Source: Diadema setosum
Lineage: Eukaryota > Echinodermata > Echinoidea > Diadematoida > Diadematidae
Assembly (NCBI GenBank): GCA_033980235.1
Contig: CM067059.1
Span: 20,571,494-20,635,493 of the forward strand
DNA: 64,000 nucleotides
Reading direction: 5' to 3'
Below are positions 47,031-59,342 of the stretch, in pieces. The notes beneath the pieces were generated by a model. The model was not told the DNA's origin. It saw only the letters and a program-made list of their open reading frames with translations, and searched no databases. Position numbers and translations under genes: made by a program. Positions within the stretch are counted from its first letter, which is position 1, and each line of letters begins with the position of its first letter.

Positions 47031-49886
47031 CGAGTTAAGTAACATCAATATATCTGCTTTCGTGTTAAGATTTCAAACACTAGGTATACACTCATGAATT
47101 ATAATAAGAACCCCTTTCTGAGAGTAATTAGGTTTAACAGTGTTTAAGGGATCTTACTACGGTAATTTTTTTCTGCATCATTTCAATCATGGCCTGTTAT
47201 AATATGGCTACACAAGCTTTTAAGTGAGGTTCTGTCCAAAGCTATGGAATATCATAGTTCATGTGACAATCATTCCATTAATTATTTTTACATTGCAGGC
47301 GCTAAGAGGAAATGTCCTCACCGACTGGTCATATCTGCGGAATTCAATATATTTGCATTTGCTTTAATGACAGCCAAAAGAGCTACTCAGTAGTTAGAAT
47401 TATGGGTAATGCCCTTTAAAAGAGTTTTTAGGATTTGATTATGGGATTACTATTTTCATCTTCATCTGCAAGGAATGCAATAAAAACATACATATATATG
47501 AAAAATAGAATCCTATTGCTACCTAATATATTAATCGTTTAGCAATAGGGGGGGGTACTCTCTATATTACCTGCGTCCTTGACGTTGCCACTAAAATGAG
47601 AAGTGTTTTTATTTCTCTGTTGCAGTTCAGGGATCCTCAATCACAATAGATATTCATAATTCAGATTTAAATTCAATGGAATAATAACTATGAAGAACAC
47701 TCCTAATCTGGATGAAAAAAAAATCTGTCGTGTTTAAGAGAGTTTTTATAGTACATTAGGTTGGCATCAATTTGCTATTTTCGAACTTGTGTAAGAAAGT
47801 TCGATTCTAAAGTCCTTGTGGGAAATGTATGTGCCTCCACAGCTAAATATGCCGTTCAGAGAACATGACGGTCCTGGTGACGCCATGTAGGGAACAAGCA
47901 TATTTCACAGGTGCCACAGTGACACCATTAACAGGGTACAGATTAGATATGCTATAGTACAACTTTCATGACACCTTCTAGGGTCTGTTAAGATTCTATC
48001 CAAAGTGCTTGGACACAAATTGGTATGATATCACAAGACTTTATAAGTTGGTATCTCGTTGGTATGAAGATTACTATAGGTTGCAACTCTACTCTCTGCA
48101 ACATCTCTACGACGCACGTCTCCTGGAGACGAGCCCAATCTCCAGGATTGGCAGGAGAATCGAACATTTCCGATTTTTGCAGAGACTATTTCCGTCTTCC
48201 AGCTTGTCTCCGAGACGTCTCTGCGAAGTCTCCATCACTGTGGCCATGTCGTGGGGACTAAATTTGTCTGCAACATCTTCGAGATGTCCCCGCATCTTTT
48301 GGAGACCGTAATAACATAATGGCGACGAAAGGGAGAAGTCGCCGAGAAAAGACGTCTCTGATAAGTCCCTGCGACTGCAAAAGCCGTGCCAACATCCCCG
48401 TGACTTCCAAGCAAATAAGTTGTCCCTTTGTTTGAAGACGTCTTGGACGTTGCCCTGGAAATCGCGTTAGTTGTGACAGCGAAAATAATTTCTTCGAGAC
48501 GCTGGCATTGCGACAATGTCTCCTCCCGTCAGATAGGCCCTCAATCCCCTCCCCCCCCCCCTTTAAGTTTGCAGCAATATCAAACTACTGACCATGGCTC
48601 GTCTGACACCTACTCTACATTGTGCATTTTCACCTTCATTCATTCATTCATTCATTTCATTCATTTTTTTCCACTTCCATGTTTTCCACCTCCCAATGCA
48701 TGCCTTGAAACAGCTGTGGTGCAGAAAAATGAAATTTGGTACTGAAGCATTGCGGAGAGTGGCTGATAGTACTAGTAAATGTCATGTACCTGTGCCATCT
48801 TTCCTCCAACTCCACTCCCTGAAGTCAGGGACCACATCAGATAGGGTGGTTTCTGATGATCTGCTCCCACGTTATGACGAGATGATGCCTACCCTCGTTG
48901 ACGCAGGCAGCCCCATAAACCTTGTTGCTCATTAGTCCTTGCTGGACATGAGCACGATTATTAAAGTACTGTGTAGTTAATGTGTCAGTGAGCTCTGGTT
49001 TGCTGATCCATACTACTTAGGCATTTTGCATGCCACATCAAAGCAAGTCTGAAGTAATGTCACACCCTGTCAGTGCCTGATGTTGGGCTCTGGAAGAGAC
49101 GTATGCTGTACAGGAAAGAGCTGAAAAGGCCTTTATCTTTTCAATACCACGACCCACCCGTAACTCCCTCAGATCAAAGGGATTAACAAAAAGCACACTA
49201 CCGAAAATGTGATGTTATGCTCATCCATGCGATTGTATACTGTTTTCAGAAAATGCTTTCAGAAAACATTATGTCATCCTTTGTAAGGATATCTTTGCGT
49301 AGATCGCATCTAAGTTGTTGGAAAGCTGAAGGGTTGTGAGATCACAATTCCTGTTTGATATTTCCGTCTCGAATCAGGTGCTCAGGATGAGTTGTCCGTC
49401 CCATTTATTCTTGGATATCTGTGCGCTGATAAATGAGGGCAGTTCTTTTTTTTTCAATCTTAATTATCAGGAAGCCGCTACGCTCTTCCGATTATAATTT
49501 GAGATTTGAGTGGTGCCATCACCATCTCTTGTCAGAGGACTGCACAGTGTTGCTGCGCAAAAATGTAAAGATTATTTTCTTCAGGATCAGTATCCCATAC
49601 AACATCTCTAGTCATTTGCGCTTTCAGTAAAGAAACGATTTCGTTTGATAAAAAGAATAAAAAAAGATAAGAAAAAACCTTCAGCTGAATTGTCTTCACC
49701 TACTCTGATACGATACTGCCATTAAAGGACTTTAATGATCGAATTTAGTTAACTGCTCCTAGAATACTGGTCTGACCTGGATTGAGGAGCTCGATTCCCC
49801 GGAAGCAAGGGAGAGCAGGCATACACCAATTTCAGCAGGAGGAGAATCATATCGCTTGCCATCTGGAAAGTTACTGACCATGAAAG
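47031..49886. other. No recognised gene; one GAGACG-rich repeat
   Basis: About 48080-48540 is rich in GAGACG/CGTCTC words in both orientations and is probably a decayed inverted-repeat element. The open frame ending at 48935 (with R-V-V-S-D-D-L-L-P) has no recognised homology. Confidence 0.4.
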
Positions 49887-50160
49887 GTGACGAGGTGGCT
49901 CAGTCGGTAGCGTATGGCTTGCGGTCTAAAGACTTGTGTTCCGGCGCATGTTCGAATCCCACTTATCTCAAGTCTAGCTGAGCAATGGTGTCTGTTGTCA
50001 TACTGTCCCCTCTAGTAGAGGCACAACACTTTGCATCTCATCACTTGGATATAAAAAGTGGAAGTCCCTTGTGTGAAAGAATCACAAACCCAGACACATG
50101 AAAAGATTCTGAATCGGCATTCCGTTATCGGAAAACTCAAGGTGGTCCACCCCAAGTACA
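49887..50160 (+). mobile_element. tRNA-derived SINE (type 2)
   Basis: The tRNA-like head has a near-consensus A box (TGGCTCAGTCGGTAGC) and B box (GTTCGAATCCC) within 75 bases. A tail (CTAGCTGAGCAATGGTG, GGATATAAAAAGTGGAAG) follows. The lack of a proper acceptor stem and the long tail argue for a SINE rather than a working tRNA. The 3' limit is approximate. Confidence 0.7.
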
Positions 50161-50307
50161 TACAACTGACCAGCTAGTTGCATACGGGCTATCCAGCTAT
50201 CTCGTCAGAAGGAAAAACGAGGACAAAATAAGATTAGGCGTGTTTATTACCCTCTTTGCCATTGCACCCTCATTCGGCACCTTGGAATAGGATGGCGGCC
50301 GTATTTA

Positions 50308-50310
50308 AGC

Positions 50311-50352
<42 letters not shown>

Positions 50353-50392
50353 TCAATATGTATATATATATATATATATATACATATTGAAA
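50308..50392. repeat. (TA)n with perfect hairpin GTTTCAATATGTA...TACATATTGAAAC
   Basis: A (TA)n run is followed by AGTTTCAATATG, a second (TA)n run and CATATTGAAAC. The second run thus sits in a perfect inverted repeat of more than 40 bases. Confidence 0.85.
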
Positions 50393-50501
50393 CAATAAAA
50401 AGGTAAAACGGACCAGAAACAATTGATAAATAGTAAACCTTTGAGCAAAGAGAATGAGAAAAGAAAACGAAACCGATGGAAGCCCGTTTTCTGTGCTCAA
50501 A

Positions 50502-50504
<3 letters not shown>

Positions 50505-50556
<52 letters not shown>
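50505..50556. repeat. (TA)n microsatellite
   Basis: About 50 bases of AT alternation. Confidence 0.95.
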
Positions 50557-50558
<2 letters not shown>

Positions 50559-50904
50559 TAAATATAATCTTTTCATTTATTTGTCATAGTCATTATTGAT
50601 ATGTAGGAGGATGGAACCGCTCTTGGCCCTAATTTACCATTGAAGCCATTGAAGGAGTATGGAAGAGATGACAAATGGGACAAAATAGGGGTACCAGTGA
50701 ATTGAAGTTGAATGCTCACAGACGCCATTTCGAAAAATGCACAAAACGCCTGATTTGACCCTTATTTGACCTTGAAAGTGACCTTGAGAGGTGATAGTGA
50801 CCTTGAATTGCAGAAATGATATTTAGAATCACATTCTCTAACCCCGTAATATCTTCCACATGGGATTCATAACATTAATCAACATTTTCAATTTGTAACT
50901 GCAG

Positions 50905-51085
50905 TTGACCTTTAACCCGGATGGCGGCCATATTGGATTCCACCAATATGGCGGCCCCAAGGGTTTTTAGTCTTGGCGCCCATCAAAAATCGAAAGAGTA
51001 TGGTACAAGGGACCTATGAGCCAAATTTGGTGCTTTTGGAAGAATCTGAACCAAACAACCCATTTTGAGCCCTTAGGCCCTCAAC
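50905..51085 (-). repeat. Inverted copy of the 46244 repeat
   Basis: It contains ATGGCGGCCATATTGG then CCAATATGGCGGCCCC, GGCGCCCATCAAAAATCGAA and CCAAATTTGGTGCTTTTGGA. This is the reverse complement order of the first part of the repeat at 46244-46440. Confidence 0.75.
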
Positions 51086-51760
51086 TATATGTTACGCATA
51101 CATTTTGTACAATCTTATTCACTGTTTTTTTTTTTTTTTTGTCATTTCATCAGGAAATACCTCAAATTTCCAATAAAAAACAAAAATGAAGTCTGGAACT
51201 ATACAGATTCTATTCCCTGCTGGTCTCAAGAGGGAGAATGTATGTTACGGTTAATAATAGAAAAAAAAATACTGTTCTTGTTCTCTCTCTGCTACAGGAG
51301 ATTGCAACATGATATCCTCTCATTCTTCATCCACATCATTTCACGACTTCGGCGAGCTTACGGGTATGCAGAATGTTTACGCACAGAGTGGCACGTATGA
51401 GGGGGGAGGTGGTGACTCGGGGCGGATGGCGAAATCACCCCGAACATGTGTATGTCAGCACGTGCCACTGATTGCCCAGTTAGACATGATTGAATGCAGG
51501 CACTTGTCTGTGGACAGACAGGATTCTCTGCAAATTTAATTCCAGGGTTCTGCTCCATAAATAGATGGGAGAAATTAGCATAATAATGTGACAAATATGT
51601 GAGGAATGGTGTACATTCCATGTAATGAATGAGATAGATGGCTGACAGTTTGCATATGGCACTGCAAATGTGTTCAAAAACATTTTATGTTACAATTGAT
51701 AGCTATGCAAACACTGGACTATGCCAAAAATGACATGAATAATCTAAGTTGTTATGACTT

Positions 51761-53588
51761 GTTGAGGACAATTTGATTTTGCTATTTTGATATGGCATAA
51801 GGGGGAAGGCCTTGGAGTGGTTCAGGAGTTACCTGCAAAACCGAAAACAATATGTATCTCTGAACGAGAATAACTCAAGTTTCAAACTTATTAAATGTGG
51901 CGTCCCTCAGGGTAGTATTTTAGGTCCTCTACTTTTTATTGTTTACATCAATGATTTTTGCAGGTCATCTGATACACTCTCATTTATACTTTTTGCTGAT
52001 GACTCAAATGTTTTCTTTTCCCATCAAGACCCAGTTACTTTAATTGACACCGTCAACTCTGAATTGAAAAAAGTGACTCAATGGATAAGAGCTAATAAAT
52101 TATCACTTAATCTTCAGAAAACTAAGTATATGCTTTTTAGTAAATCCATAGAAACATTAAGCACAGATCTTATTTTTGATGATACTCACTTAGAACGTGT
52201 ATCCCACATAAAATTCCTTGGTATTACAGTTGATGATAAACTTTCGTGGAGGCCTCATATTATCAACATAAGTAAAATAATTTCACGAAATATTGGTATT
52301 ATCAACAGACTTAAGTTTCACATTCCATCGTCGTCTTTGTTAACGTTGTATTTTTCTTTAACATTACCTTATCTTAATTACGGAATTTTAGCATGGGGTA
52401 GCGCCCATCAAACTTTATTAGATAAATTATTATTGTTACAAAAGAAAGTACTTCGTATTATTTGTGGGGTTTCGCCACGTTCTCATTCAGATTCATTGTT
52501 CATTGAATATAAGATTTTAAAAATTAAAGATTTGTTTCTTTTTCAACTGGGCCAGTTCATGTTCAATTATAACACAAATGCTCTTCCCAATATCTTTAAT
52601 TCAATGTTTCCACGAAATCAATCTTTTCATGATTATCCTACTAGGAGGTCTAATGAGTTTCACTTACCCCTTTTGAGAACACAAATGCTCTTCCCAATAT
52701 CTTTAATTCAATGTTTCCACGAAATCAATCTTTTCATGATTATCCTACTAGGAGGTCTAATGAGTTTCACTTACCCCTTTTGAGAACCTTATTAGCTCAG
52801 AACACATTTATATACATCGGCCCTAAATTTTGGAATTCATTAGGTCCTGAAATAAAAAATTCTTCATCGTTATACATGTTTAAGCGTAATTTGAAATCTT
52901 TTTTGTTAAATTCTAGCTGAGATATTTATTTTCATTACCTATACAGGTTACAGCAAACATGAGGGTCATCATCGGTTATTTAATTCATTATTACGCAGTG
53001 AAAAACGGCATTACTAGGCAATGAAATACGGCATGTTATTTGCATAATTTCTACACAGCTGCGTGCAGTCACCAGCTGTTCGAAGCACCTCATCAATTCT
53101 CTCTTCCGTTTTTCTTGTTCAGCGTGTAGGCATTCTCTATCTTTCCTCTCCCTCCCTCCCCCCCCCCTTCTCTCTCATTTCTCTCTCTCTCTCTCTCTTT
53201 CTTCCTCTCCCTTTCTTCCACTAATTCTGTTTTTGTCCCATTCCGTTCGATTGTATCTCCTTAGTTTAGTTATGCCATGTTGTTGTGTGTAATGTATTTG
53301 TAATTGTATGTCAAGTACTGTATTTTTGGAAGAAATTCTTGAGTGGTCCACAATCTACAAGCACTGCTTTTTAGTGGACCTCTCAGTTCTCCTTTTTTTT
53401 TTCTCCTCAAAATATAACTTTGTATTTTCCCGTATGTATACATGATTCATCTCTATTAGTTTGTTGTATATCGTTAATCCTTCGCACTTTGTACTGTATA
53501 CATGCTTATGATGGATTTTCTGGTCTACCTCGTGTTATGTTTTGTTGGAAAGAAAATGAGAATGAAATAAATGAATTGAATTGAATTG
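51761..53588 (+). mobile_element. Decayed, 5'-truncated non-LTR retrotransposon (reverse transcriptase domain)
   Basis: The open frame from about 51796 to 52783 carries RT motifs. These include W-F-R-S-Y-L-x-N-R-x-Q, G-V-P-Q-G-S-I-L-G-P-L-L-F, the catalytic F-A-D-D, a K-x-x-Y-M thumb-region motif and K-F-L-G-I-T-V-D-D-K-L-S-W. This order is typical of Jockey/CR1-group ORF2. The endonuclease and early RT are missing, with a stop just upstream. A 107-bp tandem duplication (52574-52680 / 52681-52787) shifts the frame near the C-terminus. The original C-terminal frame resumes and ends at 52920. The 3' UTR ends in a TGAAT-repeat tail at about 53564-53587. Confidence 0.9.
52574..52787 (+). repeat. 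107-bp exact-looking tandem duplication within the retrotransposon
   Basis: The segment from ACAAATGCTCTTCCC to CCCCTTTTGAGAAC is present twice in a row. 107 is not a multiple of three, so the second copy shifts the reading frame and the coding sequence becomes a pseudogene. Confidence 0.92.
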
Positions 53589-56534
53589 CTATAACACGCA
53601 TTTCCCATAGACACCTTTTTCCTGTAGGTGCATAGAAGTCATATTTTTCAGGGACATTCTAAGATTTTGTTACCCATTAGACAATCAAAAACAACTTTTT
53701 TTAATCTAAAAGTGAATAATAGGGAAATTTCTATTGCCATGAATGACGCGATGCTCCTTTTGGGTGACTGCTGGGTCAATTCTGAGCTATCACATGCAAC
53801 TATGTAAATAGTAACTGCTACTTCATGTTTGGCAGAGTAGATACTGTATATTAGGTCTGCAACATACACCTGGAGACGTCGGATGAGATAAAAAGCTGCT
53901 GTTATCGGAGGATTTCCAAATGAGCCCTTGTAGCAAATTGTAGCCTATCTATCTCTCTAATCCCCCAACTCCTCTGCCCTTGGTACACAAACCATGAGGG
54001 TTCATATCTGAAATCACAAAAAAGATAGCTTGTTCATCCATTTTGTACTGTGTACTTGTAACACACACGCAGACAGCATACATGCATTTTCAAAGGTAGA
54101 CCCCCCCCCCCAAAAAAAAAAAAAGAAAGAAAGAAAAGAAGAGATACACTTCGTTGGCAAACACAAGCAACCTGAAATCATTTGAGCATTTATGTGCATT
54201 CTTGACATCATCATTGTATAAGGTCATTGTGCATTTTTTTTTTCCATATCTGGAAATAACCAAGCATTTGTTTCTTGTAGATTTTGTTACAATTTCAAAG
54301 AAATTATGCAAAAGATCTGTACAACTGGAAAGAACTTTCCATTTTTTTTTTTGAGATTTAAATGCTGAAGCACCTGAGTAAGCAGACAATCGCTGCATCC
54401 ATGTTAGGGTCTTTGAACGCAGCATGAACCAAACCCTGTGCATATTTACAACGATTTAAAAACGGAACTATTCTGTGAGTACACTCTACTTAACTTTACT
54501 CAAAACATTCCTGATTGGGAATCACCCTATTCATGACAATCTTGATGGTTTCCAGGTAGCCAGCCCATGCTGCCTAATTACGTTGTGTTTGTTAATTATT
54601 AATTCCCTAATTAACCTCGGCCACAGGTCTGTACAGACAAACCGAATGATACTCTATTTATTTGCCCTTGCACAACCTGCAGAGATTGGGTAAGGGGTAC
54701 CTTCCATTCACCTTTCATAACACTAACCTAATATGAAAATGTTTCATGAGACATTTTCAGGTCCCAGGGTTAGATGGGGGGGGGGGGACCTCGGCATGGG
54801 TCATAAAAATTTATTAAGACATATTTAAATTTTATACACATGTTTACCAGTGATTGTCTCATGCAATTATACAGCAAGCCCCCCCCCCCCCCTCCCCCCC
54901 CCCCCAAAAAAAAAGAAGGCTTTTCAAACATTAAAATGATTGCATTGATGGTATTTCTATATGTATTCAGTTCCATTAAAATAATGTTTAAGGCAGTATT
55001 CTAGACTGGTATCACTGTACAAAGTAACAAAACTGCATAATTTAGACAAGGTTAACAAAAATGTTTCATTTAATGTTCCTTCCTCTTGATCTCTCACTCA
55101 CATTTTACATTTTCTGTAAACAAGCTGCTGAGGAAGCTGTAAAATGGAACTCATAACTAGCAAAATTCATTCAAGATCAGTTCTCTATAAAACCTGTTTC
55201 ATCCATCCTACTATTTCTTTGAAAAAAAAAATAGGTTGCTCAAAAATGGCAGTATATCACTGAAACATAAATTACTCAACATACTTTTGATTTCAATGCC
55301 AAAATGATATCTTTCCATATCAAAACTATCATGATTATCATTCCCATCTGTTGATGAAAAGAGAAAATGATTGGTTCTCCACTGAAAACACCCCACCATC
55401 AAAACAAACTTCTCCACTGAAAACATCCCACCATCAAAAACAAACATACTTTGCAAGACAAGAAGAAGGACCCACTCCAACCATTCCCTTATATCTTTAT
55501 CTCAGAAATGGGAGAAACCAAGTATCCAACTAGTGTTTCAATTAGGACCAGCCATAACTGTCCTCTCTTTCATTTCTTTACCCGCAGAGCTCAAAAGAGG
55601 TATCCATGACCAGCTCTGACAACCGAATGCCCCGCTGGCGAATAGTTAGATCCAATGATCAGTAAACTGGCTCCATTCCCCTTGACCGGTCTTACTGGCC
55701 AAATTGATACGTGATATAAAACCTCAGGTTGTAGATCTATTATGCTCAAAGCATTTTTTTTTTTTTTTCATGCAACTATTTTCCTTAAATGCTCAGCTTG
55801 GTAAGATGACTTTCATGTGTTTTTAATTTCATGGTTGCTCACAATATTTGAACAAGCACTTCACACAGCTCACTGCTTCCACAGCAGTTAGAGGCTCTGG
55901 CAGCACATTTTACAGTAGTAGTGATATTGCGACAGTATCTATCTGTATTACGACAGTACGTTCACTCTCACTGCAAGACTAACGAGCATGAAGAACTATG
56001 TCTTCTTCACTTCTATTGTAGTTGATATCAAAGTTACCATCATTACCATCACCATCGGTATAATCAACACACAAACATTATTTGTGACGTATGAGAACAA
56101 GGCAATAAGAGAGATGTCCAATGAAGATAACACGCCATTCCATGTCACAACAAACACGCAAAGGGGCATGAGTGTAAGGGAACATCTGAAACAAAACACC
56201 AAAATCGATGATGGCACTTGTTTGCACGGTAGAGTGGTGAAAGTATAAACAAAATACCTAAGATGGAAGAGCCGGTCATAAAGAGAACAGATTTTTCACT
56301 TGGCTGGTGTTGAGGACAAGATGGATTCCACCTTACCAATGGTGCATGGTGTGATAGGAGGTTGGAGGGGCTTGAGAGGGGTGATAATCATCGGACTGGA
56401 CACACTAAACTCTTCTTATTCATATCTGCAGGTCCTCTACTGCATGTACCTATTGTATTTCATCTTCTTTACAGAACCATCCATGAAACATCAATGTGAC
56501 TTTTTTTCTTTTTTTTTCTCAAATTTACTGTTTA

Positions 56535-56576
<42 letters not shown>

Positions 56577-57296
56577 TACCAATGCATCATATCAAAATAG
56601 TAAAATCACATGTATTTGCATTTATGAAATTTACAGATGCAAATAACATGACATGAATGTAATGTTTTGTGTTTTGCTTTTGTACCGTCATACAGACAGA
56701 ATATGTAGCATTTATATGCATTTATACATTCAAATGTATGGCACACAGATATTGAGTGCTCTTATGAAGATATGAACGTAGTGTACATGTTAGCAGTTGA
56801 AAAGTCAAACAGAGAAACCGGGGTCTATCTAAAAGGGAAATGACTGTAAATTGTTTGTTTATTTTATTCAGACATCTGCATTGACATGATTGTCCAATCA
56901 TCAAGGGACATACAAATATAATGAATATGTTACCTGACACCAAATGTCACCTATTCTCATTCTTTTCCACAGAGAACATCCACTAAACTCCTGCACCTGA
57001 GACATGGAAGCAGCTGGCAGAACTTCATCACGACACTCCTTCCTTAGTATCTGCTGAGGGTTATGCCCACAAACAAAAAATGGACTTAAGACTCCAAAGA
57101 ATTGTACAAATGGAATCTTCCCAAGGATCTAGTCACTGTTATTCCAGGGACAGCATTACTTTATAATTAATGCCCCAATCAAGGAACATGGAAAAATCTA
57201 CAGGGCTTGGAGCTTGGTGTGACAATTGCACATCTCTATCTGGAATCATCTAAATGATTGGAACCTAATTTGTTTGTGGAGCAGAACATCGACATC
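53589..57296. other. No supported gene; possible GPCR 5' UTR exons
   Basis: G/C homopolymers occur near 54099 and 54775-54905, and (GT)n lies at 56536-56572. Good acceptors TTTACCCGCAG (about 55587) and TTTTCCACAG (56972) could start GPCR 5' UTR exons; this is speculative. Short upstream ATG frames after 56973 would lie in the leader. Confidence 0.4.
56536..56572. repeat. (GT)n microsatellite
   Basis: About 18 GT units. Confidence 0.97.
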
Positions 57297-58439
57297 ATGG
57301 AAATTGGTGAACTGTCAACTGAGGTGGTGGCAAGTGTGCAAGCAGTCACATATGTTACTGACTATGATACTGACGCGACAAGTCGTTTGGTAGCTGACAC
57401 AATGCTGAATCTGACAACAGCACACATGCATACAGAACTGGAACAATCCTCCTTCCCCCAGCCAGGGACCATCCACTCCATCATTGACCTCATGCTCATG
57501 TGCATCTTCCTCATCTTTGGGTCTGTCGGCAACATCCTCGTCATTATGGTGTACTTCCGCAACTCTCGGCGCATGCAGTCGACAGCTAACCACTTCCTGT
57601 GCAGCCTGGCCGTCACCGACTTCACTGTCTGCGTGGTTGTGGTGCCCATGCACATTTACGTGGAGGTGGTGGCCATGCACCGCCGCATCACCTCCGTGGA
57701 GTGCAAGTCCATTATGGTGTGCTGGCACCAGACGCTGGTGTGCTCCTCCTGGATCTTGGTGGGCATCTCCATCGACCGCTTCTACTCCCTCTGCCGGCCC
57801 TTCGACATGCGCATCCACTCGCGGTTGGTGCGCAAGATCATCATCAGCATATGGGTGTTCTCCATTCTGGTAGCCTGTCCGTCCGTCTTCATTTATGAGG
57901 TGCCCGGTTGCCGGTACAGTGCACCAGTCGGCTCTCCACTCCGCATTTTTCTGGCCCTGGGACATGCCACGGTCACGCTCTTTCTCCCACTGGCAATCAT
58001 CGGCATCAACTACCTGTGCATCTTCTTCATACTCTCAAAACGCAATCTGGGCATAGACAATGAGCTTAGCCGCTGCAGGCAGATGAACCAGACGAGGTAC
58101 ATTGTCGCCAAACGCCTGCTGCTTGTGATTGCCGTCTTTGTGGCATGTTGGCTGCCACGGACTATCCTGGAGATCTACCACAGTTTTGTGCCGGAAGACA
58201 TCAAGATGGTGAAGGTACTCACTGTGTACATCTGCAGGAACATCCTGCCCTACCTGAACTCTGTGCTCAATCCTGTTCTCTATTCCATGATCAACCCTAA
58301 CTTCAGGCACGAGTGCTGGGACATCCTGTGCTGCCGATACAACCGCAGACACACAATGAGAAGAGGGAGCAGCTTTCGGAACGGGAGCTTGACCAGGAAA
58401 CATTACCAACCAGCGAGTAACAATGGCACGTGGTTATAA
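57297..58439 (+). CDS. Rhodopsin-class (class A) G-protein-coupled receptor, orphan
   Basis: A single uninterrupted exon from ATG at 57297 to TAA at 58437-58439 gives 380 residues, the usual class A length. The frame is closed upstream by TGA at 57255, so this ATG is the first in frame. The N-terminus has an N-L-T-T glycosylation site (residue 38). Seven hydrophobic segments are present. Motifs are G-N in TM1 (78-79), L-A-V-T-D in TM2 (104-108), Cys136 with Cys205 for the conserved disulphide, D-R-F in place of D-R-Y (160-162), C-W-L-P in TM6 (284-287) and N-P-V-L-Y in TM7 (325-329). C-C-R after helix 8 is a possible palmitoylation site. The ligand cannot be assigned; a peptide receptor is plausible. 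The long antisense frame over the 5' half is a shadow. Confidence 0.93.
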   Translation: MEIGELSTEVVASVQAVTYVTDYDTDATSRLVADTMLNLTTAHMHTELEQSSFPQPGTIHSIIDLMLMCIFLIFGSVGNILVIMVYFRNSRRMQSTANHFLCSLAVTDFTVCVVVVPMHIYVEVVAMHRRITSVECKSIMVCWHQTLVCSSWILVGISIDRFYSLCRPFDMRIHSRLVRKIIISIWVFSILVACPSVFIYEVPGCRYSAPVGSPLRIFLALGHATVTLFLPLAIIGINYLCIFFILSKRNLGIDNELSRCRQMNQTRYIVAKRLLLVIAVFVACWLPRTILEIYHSFVPEDIKMVKVLTVYICRNILPYLNSVLNPVLYSMINPNFRHECWDILCCRYNRRHTMRRGSSFRNGSLTRKHYQPASNNGTWL

Positions 58440-59098
58440 CAAAGCCACAGACATTTATGCCTTGCAAACTTCATGTCGACAAGTGTGACTATATATAAAA
58501 AAGACTTGAACTGAATGGTTCAGATAATGACTATTTCGACACATTCTGGAAATGAATGTAGTTGTTCATCTCCTGGGTATCACAGCATGAGAAAATGCTT
58601 ACTGGTAATGCTTTCATCCTCCCAAAACATACCTGCACAACATTTTGTTTTTCCTTTTTTATACCATTTAACAGTAATCCAATTACAGACAGTTATCACA
58701 AATAATTGAGTAAGATGTGGACACAATGTTCAGAAATATGTGTGAAATTTCATGACTTCATTAAAGCATCAATCTGAGTGCCATATTTTTAGTTCTCCCA
58801 TCTGACTCCTGTCAAAGTGTGCTTTCATAGAAAAGCAATATTCTGGTCAAGATATGATTCTGCAAATAAGATTTTTTTTTTTTGGACTTGTGAGGCATAG
58901 AACAGTGATGGTGGTGGTAATAGTATTGCATCCATCATAATGACATTGTTGCTCTGATTTATCATTACCAACATAGCTGAAATGTGAAAATACCTCCATT
59001 TCCATACAACTTTCTTTGTTTTTTTAGTAATCACACACAAATGGTAGTTGCTTGATGGTAGCCTTATTCAGAGGGAAAATAATTTGTACTGAACTGAG
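58440..59098. other. GPCR 3' flank, nothing recognised
   Basis: AT-rich, probably 3' UTR in part. No canonical AATAAA was noted close to the stop. Confidence 0.5.
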
Positions 59099-59342
59099 AA
59101 CTATATACGACAAATATTTCGCAAGGTTTTTATTTTCGCAAATTTCGCGAGTCAGATGCTAATCGCGAAATTAAGGACACACGAAAAGAATGACTCTGAC
59201 CCCGATGTGAATGTGACGCACACGTATGCAATTCTCTGTATGGTACTGTTCTCCATGATTGTGAATTTAATCACTCTCGAAATCGTCAGGAAGTCCAGAT
59301 TTGCACAAATTTAAACTCGCTAAATATATGGCATATACAGTA
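59099..59342. mobile_element. MITE with TACTGTATACGCC-type ends, copy 3 (degraded)
   Basis: The left end is AACTATATACGACAAATATT and the right end AAATATATGGCATATACAGTA. Internal TTTCGCGAGTC and CGAAATTAAGGACAC match copy 1. Confidence 0.8.

Noticed and set aside
49887..49962. Possible tRNA gene
   Set aside because: A and B boxes are good, but no paired acceptor stem is evident and a SINE-like tail follows.
57315..57965. 216-codon minus-strand open frame over the GPCR
   Set aside because: It is antisense to a clearly coding GC-rich exon. It has His/Asp/Glu-rich low-complexity composition and no domain.
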